Positions 9,908 through 18,635 of a DNA stretch of 64,000 nt are shown one piece after another. Within the stretch, counting starts at the first letter, position 1, and every line of letters starts with the position of its first letter. This stretch comes from Kluyveromyces lactis (Eukaryota; Ascomycota; Saccharomycetes; Saccharomycetales; Saccharomycetaceae): positions 558,001 to 622,000 of the forward strand of contig NC_006038.1 in the NCBI RefSeq assembly GCF_000002515.2, given 5' to 3'. The position numbers and the translations under genes are program-made. The notes below the pieces were generated by a model. The model worked only from the letters and a program-made list of their open reading frames with translations. It was not told the DNA's origin and did not search any database.

Positions 9908-12817
9908 ATGACGATGCGTTTGCCAAATGAACCGTTTGATTCAGATTCGGACTCAAACGAATCTGTTTCTTTGAGAGACGATGACGACAAAAACTTTTTC
10001 TACGATACTGATGAGATGCTGGACGAGGAATACTCTGAGTTCCACGGCACTGCTGCTAATACAGATCCTATTGCGGAACATGCTTGTGCATATTGTGGTA
10101 TTGATAATACTTCATGTGTTGTCAAGTGTAACATTTGCAGCAAATGGTTTTGTAATTCGAAAAATGGTACTAATAGTTCCCATATTGTGAACCATTTAGT
10201 TTTATCCCATCATTCTTCAGTTTCATTACATCCAGACTCAGAGCTAGGAGATACTACTTTGGAATGCTACAATTGTGGACGTACTAATGTGTTTGTTCTT
10301 GGTTTTGTTCCGGCTAAGAGTGAGGCTGTTGTGGTCTTGTTGTGCAGATTGCCTTGTGCTAAAATGAAGAATGTTAATTGGGATACAGATAACTGGCAAC
10401 CACTTATTGAAGAAAGGAAGATGCTATCTTGGGTGGCAGAAGAACCAAGTGAAGAAGATCAGTTGAAGGCCAGGATGATTACTCCATCTCAAATTACGAA
10501 ATTGGAAGCAAGATGGAAATCAAACAAAAACGCTACAATTATGGATATTGATATGGTCGAACAAGATGAAGATATTCCTCCGACTTTGATGAGATACACT
10601 GATGCTTATCAGTACCAAAGATCATTTGGTCCTTTGATTCAGTTAGAAGCAGATTATGATAAGCAATTAAAGGAATCACAGGCCTTAGAACACATCTCTG
10701 TCACATGGGATTTAGCATTGAACAACAGACATCTAGCTACTTTTGCATTATCCACATTCGAATCTAACGAATTAAAAGTTGCCGTTGGTGATGAGATGAT
10801 TTTAAAGTATAGTGGTCCACAACATGCAGATTGGACAGGAAAAGGTTTCATCATCCAGCTACCAAACAGTTTCAAAGATGAATTTACTCTTGAATTGAAA
10901 CCAAGTCAAAAAACTCCACCAACTAATTGTACTACAGGATTTACAGCAGTTTTTGTATGGAGGGGAACTTCTTATATTAGAATGCAAGAAGCGTTAAGAA
11001 AATTTGCTGTCACCAAAAAATCATTATCAGGGTTCTTGTATTATAAGATATTGGGCCAAGAGGTTCCAGATGTGGAATTTGATGTAGAATTACCCAAAAG
11101 CATTTTTGTGCCTCACTTCACCGAGTTAAACCAATCTCAAAGTAATGCTGTGAAGCATGTTTTACAAAGACCTTTATCATTGATCCAGGGACCTCCTGGT
11201 ACCGGTAAAACCGTCACTTCAGCTACCATTGTTTATCATTTGTCTAAAATCCACAAACAGCGTGTTTTAGTTTGTGCACCATCTAACGTTGCAGTGGATC
11301 ATCTTGCTGCCAAGTTGCACAGTATGGGTTTAAAGGTAGTACGATTAACTGCTAAAAGTAGAGAAGATGTGGAGAGCTCAGTGTCCGAGTTAGCATTGCA
11401 TAACTTGGTCAGCAGGTCTGCAGAAGGTAAACTCAAAAAACTTCTCAATCTTAAGGAAAAAACAGGGGAACTTTCCTCATCGGATACCACGAAATTTGTG
11501 AAGTTAGTGAGAAAATCAGAAGCTACCATCATTCAAAAAGCTGATGTTATTTGCTGTACTTGCGTCGGCGCTGGTGATAAAAGATTGGACTATAAGTTCC
11601 GCACAGTATTGATCGATGAAAGTACTCAAGCGTCAGAACCTGAATGTTTGATCCCTATCGTCAAGGGAGCCAAACAAGTTGTTCTAGTTGGTGATCATCA
11701 GCAACTTGGTCCTGTCATTTTAGATAGAAAAGCTGGTGACGCTGGTTTGAAACAATCTTTGTTTGAAAGATTAATTTCCTTGGGTCACATTCCTATTAGA
11801 TTGGAAGTCCAATATAGAATGAATCCACAATTAAGCGAATTCCCAAGCAACATGTTCTACGAAGGTAGTTTACAGAATGGTGTCACCATCGAGCAACGTA
11901 CTATTGCAAGATCTACCTTTCCATGGCCAATTCATACTATCCCTATGATGTTTTGGGCTAACTATGGTCGTGAAGAGATCTCAGGCAATGGTACTTCCTA
12001 CTTGAACAGAATTGAAGCCATGAACTGTGAAAAGATCATTACAAGACTATTCAAAGATGGTGTCAAACCAGAACAGATTGGTGTTATAACTCCTTATGAG
12101 GGGCAGAGAGCATATGTTGTACAATATATGCAAATGAATGGTTCGATGGAAAAATCATTGTACATGGGCGTTGAAGTGGCATCAGTAGATGCTTTCCAAG
12201 GTAGAGAAAAAGACTATATTATTTTGTCTTGTGTCCGTGCCAATGAGAGAAACACCATTGGTTTCTTGAGTGACCCACGTCGTCTAAATGTTGCGTTGAC
12301 TCGTGCTAAATACGGTCTAATAATATTGGGTAACCCAAGGGCACTATCTCGCAATAGCTTATGGAGTCATCTACTACTTCATTTCAGAGAAAAGGGTTGT
12401 CTTGTTGAAGGGTTTTTGGATAATTTACAACTCTGCACAGTCCAATTGACGAAACCTTCTAGGGCACCCAGGAAAGCCCCATCCAACAACAGTAGTTATA
12501 CACAATATGCTGGTCAGAGAGACTTTGACACTCAAAGTTTGGTCTCATTCGGTGGCCAAAACGTCGTTGAAAAATCTTTTATTCCAAACACGGACTTGTC
12601 TTCGTTATTGAACCAACAATATTGGAATGGACAGTCTTTTGATACACAATCGCGCTTAAGTGCTACGCATCCTGTTAACCAATACGATAAAGACGCGGTC
12701 AATTTTGATGGAAGTTTATCCAATGGCTTAAGGAAGTACAATGGAGTGGGCTCAAAGTATCAAACCATTGATGAAGAATCAACGTTAAACATACTCAAGA
12801 GTTTGGACATCAATTGA
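9908..12817 (+). CDS. NAM7: Upf1 RNA helicase of nonsense-mediated decay
   Basis: This 969-residue cytoplasmic SF1 helicase recognises aberrant translation termination and triggers nonsense-mediated mRNA decay with Upf2 and Upf3. The open frame extends upstream to 9854, but only through non-ATG codons; the first ATG is at 9908, with a second at 9914. The N-terminal Cys/His domain that binds Upf2 starts at about residue 58 (CAYCGID...CNICSKWFC...SSHIVNHLVLSHH). RecA domain 1 carries Walker A GPPGTGKT at 428-435 and the DE box in IDESTQASEPECL near 570. RecA domain 2 has VQYRMNPQLSEFPS, VDAFQGREKD and RRLNVALTRAKYG. Length is nearly that of the S. cerevisiae protein (971). The orientation relative to MBR1 and SEC14 matches ISF1-NAM7-SEC14 on S. 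cerevisiae chromosome XIII. Confidence 0.98.
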   Translation: MTMRLPNEPFDSDSDSNESVSLRDDDDKNFFYDTDEMLDEEYSEFHGTAANTDPIAEHACAYCGIDNTSCVVKCNICSKWFCNSKNGTNSSHIVNHLVLSHHSSVSLHPDSELGDTTLECYNCGRTNVFVLGFVPAKSEAVVVLLCRLPCAKMKNVNWDTDNWQPLIEERKMLSWVAEEPSEEDQLKARMITPSQITKLEARWKSNKNATIMDIDMVEQDEDIPPTLMRYTDAYQYQRSFGPLIQLEADYDKQLKESQALEHISVTWDLALNNRHLATFALSTFESNELKVAVGDEMILKYSGPQHADWTGKGFIIQLPNSFKDEFTLELKPSQKTPPTNCTTGFTAVFVWRGTSYIRMQEALRKFAVTKKSLSGFLYYKILGQEVPDVEFDVELPKSIFVPHFTELNQSQSNAVKHVLQRPLSLIQGPPGTGKTVTSATIVYHLSKIHKQRVLVCAPSNVAVDHLAAKLHSMGLKVVRLTAKSREDVESSVSELALHNLVSRSAEGKLKKLLNLKEKTGELSSSDTTKFVKLVRKSEATIIQKADVICCTCVGAGDKRLDYKFRTVLIDESTQASEPECLIPIVKGAKQVVLVGDHQQLGPVILDRKAGDAGLKQSLFERLISLGHIPIRLEVQYRMNPQLSEFPSNMFYEGSLQNGVTIEQRTIARSTFPWPIHTIPMMFWANYGREEISGNGTSYLNRIEAMNCEKIITRLFKDGVKPEQIGVITPYEGQRAYVVQYMQMNGSMEKSLYMGVEVASVDAFQGREKDYIILSCVRANERNTIGFLSDPRRLNVALTRAKYGLIILGNPRALSRNSLWSHLLLHFREKGCLVEGFLDNLQLCTVQLTKPSRAPRKAPSNNSSYTQYAGQRDFDTQSLVSFGGQNVVEKSFIPNTDLSSLLNQQYWNGQSFDTQSRLSATHPVNQYDKDAVNFDGSLSNGLRKYNGVGSKYQTIDEESTLNILKSLDIN

Positions 12818-12932
12818 ACATGAACGCGTATCAATCCATTAATTAAATAATATTACAAGGGTTAATGTAAAGAAAAGCTGTTTTGCAGAGTCCAAGGTTG
12901 ATCAGATTGGCAATAACAAACATGCAGGGGAA

Positions 12933-15900
12933 TTAACCCTTTTTGAACCATCTGGCAAGCTTGCTTTCTGATTTTTGCTTGAGATCGGCCGGACTTTTGC
13001 CAAACATTGAAAACTTGCTTGTTCTATTCACGGCTTCATCGGTGGAATTATGATGAATGAGCTGGTCTTTCTTTTCTGAAGAGACAAAAAAGCTTTCCGC
13101 TGTGCTGTTGGACTTAAATAATTTTGTATACCCGTCCTTCAAGGCATAAAGATTTTGAAAGTCTAGATACACCTTCTTTTCTTTGTCATAGTATAGACTA
13201 TTAGCAAGAAAAGATGCATATTCTGATTTCCCCAAGATAATCTCATTAGGATATTCATAGTCATCTAAAACTTTGACAAGTTGCCTAATTTTGTTGAATA
13301 ATAACACTGACTCCTGTTCGAGCTGGTTCAGTAAATCACCATTATTAGAAGGAGTAGATTGGAGAGAATGAACGTTAGCCTTATTACCATCGCTATCCTC
13401 TTCACTTTTCAGTAAGCTGAGGAGCTCTTCACCAAAAACTTCGGTGTTATTTTCGCTCATTTTTTCGAATTCTAGCCCGCCGATACTAAATTCACTTTTT
13501 TCGGTTGGTTTATCTTGAACAATTTTGAACATGTGTTCCATACTGACACTTCTTACAGTTTTCGAAGATTTACTTTCCTCTGATGTTGCAAATATATTGA
13601 TTAGTTCTGTTTCTCTCAAATATTTATCAATTAAGAAAGGATTAGCTGGCAAGTTCTTCAGAATATCTTGACTTAATTCAAGTTTTGGCCTAGTCAGACT
13701 GCTACTCAATTTCAATTTTTTAGGAGCAAAGTCGAGCTTCTTTTCGGTAATTTTGTCCAAATAATCTAATAATTGTCCCTTGTGGTCATCTATGAATGAA
13801 TTCATTCTTTTCATCCATGGTTCTTTAGACCCAAATTCCGTTAATGTAGATAAATTCATCACAACTTTCGCTAATAGAGTCAATGATCGTCTGGCATTCT
13901 CACCGGGATGATGTTCAACAAAGTTGAAAATCTTTGGGTTTAAAATAACAGGACAGAAAAATCTCAAAAATAGAAACCCCGAAATGCAGTTTAGCAACGA
14001 TTTTGAAGAAATCTTTTCATCGGGTTCTATGATTTCTAATTTCTTCCTGAAACACTTCAATTGTGTTTTGATGCCCTGTGGGAGATCATTGGAAGTCTCG
14101 AAGATTAACTTCCAAGTTCTTTCGGCCAATGAGAGAAGCTTTTGGAAATTAGTTTCAATGATTTTTTCTTTCTCCGTTAGTTCTGATTCTTTGATTCTGT
14201 TGGGGTCAATTTCATACGACTCGTCCTCTTCTACTAGTTGCCTGATTACAGTGCCAATACATTTATCCAGGTATTCTTGTCCAACCCTGTAACAATATGT
14301 CTCCATAGTTTTTGTTAGAATAGAGTTACCTCTGAATAATGTATTGTAAATATGATTTGAAGATTGGTGATTAGAATTACTCATTGTAATGCTTTTGTCA
14401 AGGCCTTGAAATTCTCTATCAATAAGTGCCTGAAACCAATCATCTTCACGATTAATCGCCTGAAATATATCTAAAAATACCAAAGAAATATCTTCCAGCT
14501 TAAGATCTGCTGATATCTTGCTATCGTGCATATAATCACATATTTTCGGAAGTGATACTTTTGACAACACTTGCTCAAACTTGGTGAAGTTGACCGGTTG
14601 AAGAACGAAATTTAAGCTTGATATAGTTTTGATGCATATAGTACCGATCTGAAAGTTTTTGTTGGTATATGAAAATACAGGCAATCTTGTTTCTTTATTA
14701 AGATTAGGATCATTTATCATTTCTTGTGTTATTTGAATTTCACCAATAATTGAATCTTTATTGGAGTATGAATTATCCTCCACGGAGCATTTAATAATTA
14801 TCTTTATTATGTTTGTCCTTACGCTAAAATTGAAATTAAATTCCTCTCTCCAGAACGGAGACGTAGAGGATGGAACAACGGCTGTCCTCGCCACAGCTTT
14901 ATCCCAGAGGTTTATTTCAGCGTATAGACGTGGCTTTTCAATCTCCAAATCTCTCAAGTCCGCTTCTAAGATCGATATTTTGAATCTATTGGAGATTCGA
15001 AGTTCATTAGACTTATCCGTGCCTATTAAACTCAGAACATCAGGCATTGCAAATGAGTTAAGAGCAACAAACCAGTCTTCCAAATCGATTCGCAATGGCA
15101 ACCTCAAATATAAGTATTGTGATAGTTTCCTGCTTTTAGTTGATGAGCGAGAATTGTCAGCGAAGCAGCTCTCATTAGAAGAAATTTGCAATTGTTTGCG
15201 GAGTTGCGGAAGGATACCCATAAAGAGGTATTTGTCGGATTGAAAGATGGATGAGTCCACAATATGAATTTCCGAGCGCAAGAATTTTGTCACATCAATA
15301 GAATAGATTAGGGATCCATCGCTCTGAATCAACAAATCTAGGATACCATCCGTCTTTAAGACACCCATCGCAGCAAACCAGCCATAGTCATCTGACTCCC
15401 CATTGGAAGGCTTGGGCAAATATGTTGATAGTTGAACATGTTTATTCTTTGGTATAGGACCAAACACATGACATTGACATAAAATAATACTAATTGGATC
15501 CTCAGGTTTATGGAAAATTGGTTGGATGACATTAGTCTTATTGAAGACATCATTGGATTTCAAACTCTTCCAAAATACTAAGCTGGAGAAAAGATCAAAG
15601 AAAAGAGACTTCGAATTGGCTTTCAAATATATAGAATTGGAACTAGTCTGTACTTCAATAATTGGAGAGGTGGAATCTCCATTATCCTGATGAATGAGCT
15701 GAAGTTCACAATTCTGCAAGTGGTTAATGATCGGGTGGCTAGAAGACGGTAAATCAATGGAATCAGTAAAGTCATCCATGGTGTTCTGTAAACTCTTTAC
15801 ATCCGTTTCATTAACTGCATGAGTCAAACTACCCTTTTCGTTGATTTCTAAATGGTTCTTTCTCCACTCATTCAAAGACAAATTCGAACACCATTGTAAC

Positions 15901-16073
15901 AACCCATTAAATTTCCCTTGAGATGACCTGACACGTTCAATAAAGTCTGCTTCATCAAGGTAGCCCATTTTGGAAGAACTTTTCAGGAACTGATGGAATT
16001 TATCTGGAACAATTGGCCCGGAAACAGTCTTACCAGCTGCGAAGGAATGTATATTTTTATTACCAGGAGCCAT
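12933..16073 (-). CDS. BUD2: Bud2, GTPase-activating protein for the Bud1/Rsr1 GTPase
   Basis: This 1046-residue RasGAP stimulates GTP hydrolysis by Rsr1 at the cell cortex and so directs bud-site selection. The ATG at 16071-16073 starts MAPGNKNIHSFAAGK. A poorly conserved N-terminal half with PH-like character is followed by a C2-like segment (around residues 370-490: KISILEADLRDLEIEKPRLYAEI and INLWDKAVARTAVV). A RasGAP domain covers about 530-800, containing NSILTKTMETYCYRVGQEYL and the diagnostic FLFLRFFCPVILNPKIF. The C-terminus is basic. S. cerevisiae Bud2 is about 1104 residues. NAM7 and BUD2 converge with a gap of only 115 bp. In S. cerevisiae BUD2 (YKL092C) converges on MBR1 (YKL093W), so NAM7 lies between them here, consistent with pre-duplication order. 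Confidence 0.95.
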   Translation of the reverse strand: MAPGNKNIHSFAAGKTVSGPIVPDKFHQFLKSSSKMGYLDEADFIERVRSSQGKFNGLLQWCSNLSLNEWRKNHLEINEKGSLTHAVNETDVKSLQNTMDDFTDSIDLPSSSHPIINHLQNCELQLIHQDNGDSTSPIIEVQTSSNSIYLKANSKSLFFDLFSSLVFWKSLKSNDVFNKTNVIQPIFHKPEDPISIILCQCHVFGPIPKNKHVQLSTYLPKPSNGESDDYGWFAAMGVLKTDGILDLLIQSDGSLIYSIDVTKFLRSEIHIVDSSIFQSDKYLFMGILPQLRKQLQISSNESCFADNSRSSTKSRKLSQYLYLRLPLRIDLEDWFVALNSFAMPDVLSLIGTDKSNELRISNRFKISILEADLRDLEIEKPRLYAEINLWDKAVARTAVVPSSTSPFWREEFNFNFSVRTNIIKIIIKCSVEDNSYSNKDSIIGEIQITQEMINDPNLNKETRLPVFSYTNKNFQIGTICIKTISSLNFVLQPVNFTKFEQVLSKVSLPKICDYMHDSKISADLKLEDISLVFLDIFQAINREDDWFQALIDREFQGLDKSITMSNSNHQSSNHIYNTLFRGNSILTKTMETYCYRVGQEYLDKCIGTVIRQLVEEDESYEIDPNRIKESELTEKEKIIETNFQKLLSLAERTWKLIFETSNDLPQGIKTQLKCFRKKLEIIEPDEKISSKSLLNCISGFLFLRFFCPVILNPKIFNFVEHHPGENARRSLTLLAKVVMNLSTLTEFGSKEPWMKRMNSFIDDHKGQLLDYLDKITEKKLDFAPKKLKLSSSLTRPKLELSQDILKNLPANPFLIDKYLRETELINIFATSEESKSSKTVRSVSMEHMFKIVQDKPTEKSEFSIGGLEFEKMSENNTEVFGEELLSLLKSEEDSDGNKANVHSLQSTPSNNGDLLNQLEQESVLLFNKIRQLVKVLDDYEYPNEIILGKSEYASFLANSLYYDKEKKVYLDFQNLYALKDGYTKLFKSNSTAESFFVSSEKKDQLIHHNSTDEAVNRTSKFSMFGKSPADLKQKSESKLARWFKKG

Positions 16074-17029
16074 TTTTCTATGTCTTTAAAGAAAATCGAA
16101 AGTAAATGCCCAAAGATTTTCTTACAGCGCCGTTATGATTAGAAGAAGTACTCAATTAAGTATGAATTAAAATTGAGAGATGCTTAATTCAGAGAACGGT
16201 TCCAAGATCTAAAACTGGTACAATAAAAGACAGACTAGAAAGGATGTATAGAAAACAAAACTTTATCCGTGGACCTTCTGTTATGAGCCAAAAAAAAAAT
16301 AAAAAACCGGCCCTTATCGATCAAAACCCAAATATAAATAACTAGAGAGAGATGCGCGGTGCAGATCTTTATTCAAGCAAAACAATATAATTAGCAAAAA
16401 CCCTCAGTGCCTGTACCTCAATTGGCTTAACTAGGCTTCACGAAAACTATCAAAATCCTCTAATCTTTTATTCCTTCAACTCTTTCGATATTCCATGTAA
16501 AATGTTTTGTATTCATTAGAGATTCAATTAAAACCGCTTCGAGTACTGATCGACCTTTTCTCTTTTCCCTTTAAAGGTCTAAAATTTTGTTGATCTTACA
16601 GTTACCCGCATGGTACATCAGCTGCAATGCTTCTTCTTAGTTGGCATTTAGAAATACTGCTCCATAGGCACACGAAGAGGATTCCTGTACGTGGCATTGC
16701 TCCAATATGACCATGGCTAAACAATGGTAAAGTTTAATTTTATAGTGTATTGCTTGTTTGGAGCTATTTAAGGTTACATATATGATGACCAAAAAAATAC
16801 TAGGAATCTCCGTTACGAACAGATTTATTAATTTGATGGGTGGTGGACATTACATTCACGTACAATCATCAATTAAGATGTTTGTGTACAATTCTGTAGC
16901 CTACAATGTTGGGTTTTTCGCTCAATTGAACTTAAATATCTATCTGGTAAAATTGAAGTGGCATTTCCTTCAAGTGCTCAGCCGAAAAAAGAGGAGAAAA
17001 AAAGACTAGACAAGCCGGTGAGCGTACTA
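16074..17029. other. BUD2 promoter and SEC14 3' flank, with a possible cryptic promoter
   Basis: This 956-bp gap lies upstream of BUD2 and downstream of SEC14, both on the minus strand. No gene family is recognisable. On the plus strand, at about 16330-16340, an AAATATAAATAA element is followed by an A-rich, start-site-like stretch, resembling a promoter with no recognisable gene behind it. Open frame 16758-17009 looks random. An unannotated non-coding transcript is possible but not shown. Confidence 0.4.
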
Positions 17030-17935
17030 TTACAATTGAAAAGCCTTTGGAGCTTCACCTTCAGGTCCAATGTATTCCTCCTCTCTCCATGGACCAATAT
17101 CGGATAGATATAGACCGCCTTCTGCTTCTGAGACCTCGGATTGACCACCAAATTTTTTTGGCAAGTTTTCGGCAGGGATTTGCTTTAGCAAATCCTTTTG
17201 GTAGGACGATCCCAAGATAAAAATCTTTGACACGGTAACTGGATCCAAGAATGGTTTGAATAATCTGAAGGCAGTGGAGAACCCAAATGGTGCGTTGATC
17301 AAGTAGAATTTACCCATACGTTCAGGGTAGTAGTTTTGACCGATATTGGAAGCTTCCCTGACATAACTCAATACTTGTGCTGCACTGGAAATGGAAATAC
17401 CTTTCAAGTCTAGAATGGTACATGAAGTTTCAACAAGGTATCCAGCCTTTCTTGAACATGCAGGCAATCTGTATCTAACAAAAGCTTCGTATTCCCAGAC
17501 CAAGTTCTTCAGCATACGTTCTTGCGTGGTGATCTTGTACATCTGAGTCAAATTAACAGAACCAAGCTCTTCAATGTAAACGGGACGACCATCGTTGTCG
17601 GTCTTGTGATAGTATTGTGGGTAGTATTTAGCGACAAGCGGTTTCTCTTCGTAATGGAAATCTTCGAAGATGGTGTCAACACCAAACTCTTTTCTCCATT
17701 TCTCACAGTTCTCGTACATGATCTTGGAAGCCTCTAGATCGAACTTACGAGCCCTTAGGAAACGCAACAACGTCGAGTCATCAAGTCTTTCCTTATATCC
17801 CAATGATTCTAACAATTCTCTAAATTCCTTCAACTTGGCTTCTTGTTCTGAATCAAGATTGCCTGGTGTTCCAGACAATGATCCACTAGGACAAACCTGG
17901 GGGTATGATTCTAAAATTTCTTGTTCACTTACCAT
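17030..17935 (-). CDS. SEC14: Sec14 phosphatidylinositol/phosphatidylcholine transfer protein
   Basis: This 301-residue cytosolic protein exchanges PI and PC and couples phosphatidylcholine metabolism to PI-4-phosphate signalling, which is needed for secretory traffic from the Golgi. An N-terminal CRAL/TRIO-N helical region contains [12 protein letters not shown] (near residue 55). The CRAL-TRIO lipid-binding fold follows, with [18 protein letters not shown], the conserved [32 protein letters not shown] and EIPAENLP-like [14 protein letters not shown]. It is one of the most conserved proteins in the window and matches the 301-residue K. lactis Sec14 as I recall it. S. cerevisiae SEC14 has an intron just after the start; here the frame runs unbroken from the ATG at 17933-17935, so no intron is needed. 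Confidence 0.98.
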   Translation of the reverse strand: MVSEQEILESYPQVCPSGSLSGTPGNLDSEQEAKLKEFRELLESLGYKERLDDSTLLRFLRARKFDLEASKIMYENCEKWRKEFGVDTIFEDFHYEEKPLVAKYYPQYYHKTDNDGRPVYIEELGSVNLTQMYKITTQERMLKNLVWEYEAFVRYRLPACSRKAGYLVETSCTILDLKGISISSAAQVLSYVREASNIGQNYYPERMGKFYLINAPFGFSTAFRLFKPFLDPVTVSKIFILGSSYQKDLLKQIPAENLPKKFGGQSEVSEAEGGLYLSDIGPWREEEYIGPEGEAPKAFQL

Positions 17936-18635
17936 GATGACAGGGCTCTATCTAACTTCCGGCGTGGGGTCAACTTTTGGTTTAGCTAAATGCAATGGTA
18001 TGAATTTAGATCAATCAAGGAACGAGACACCTTCTTAAACAAGTGTGCTAATAATAATCCAACTGTTGAAAATGGGAATTTGAAGTTTGCTTCTCAAAAA
18101 TATTACCTGTATAGATGCAAAAACTATAGATATCTAAAATGAAGTCACTCAGAAACAATATTATGAACTAGTAACAACGAAAGAGGAAACTGTCAATTAG
18201 AAAGGTAACCTTTACCACATTTTCCACGCATTTCTTAATGGTTAAAAATTGTTTATATTCCTGCGTTTTGTATCTGCGTTTTCTGCAGTTTAAACCTTAA
18301 GCCACCGCCAACAAATGCAGGGTAACTATTTTGGTGAAAGCAAATGCGTAGCATACCGTAAGAGCAAAGCGTCAGGTGATCGATGACAAGACCATGCAGA
18401 ATGTTCATTGTATAAGTCGGTTGTTGCTAATGCTACACGTTGAAGTTTATATGTATATATGTGTCTTGAATTTTATAATAAAGTATGTTTTAGTAATAAA
18501 GTCGTTTCTCGAAAACTGTTTGAATAAAATGTGAAGTAGAGTCAATAACGTAAAAAAATGTACCTGAGATGCCTGAACCATTGAATTATCTATTCGTTGC
18601 AAATTCGTTGGTGTTATACTGTCATCTGTTGCTAT
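17936..18635 (-). other. SEC14 promoter and PTK2 3' flank
   Basis: This 700-bp region lies upstream of SEC14 and downstream of the PTK2-type kinase, both leftward genes. It is AT-rich, with alternating TATATGTATATATG near 18449. I see no gene or RNA. It is also the junction between two S. cerevisiae synteny blocks: SEC14 is followed by CTF18 in S. cerevisiae, which is not here. Confidence 0.5.

Noticed and set aside
13924-15243. Plus-strand frames antisense to BUD2
   Set aside because: Shadows of BUD2; the minus-strand frame carries the RasGAP domain.
16776-16900. ATGATGA near 16781 as a box C of a C/D snoRNA
   Set aside because: No matching box D (CTGA) with terminal stem at a suitable distance was found.
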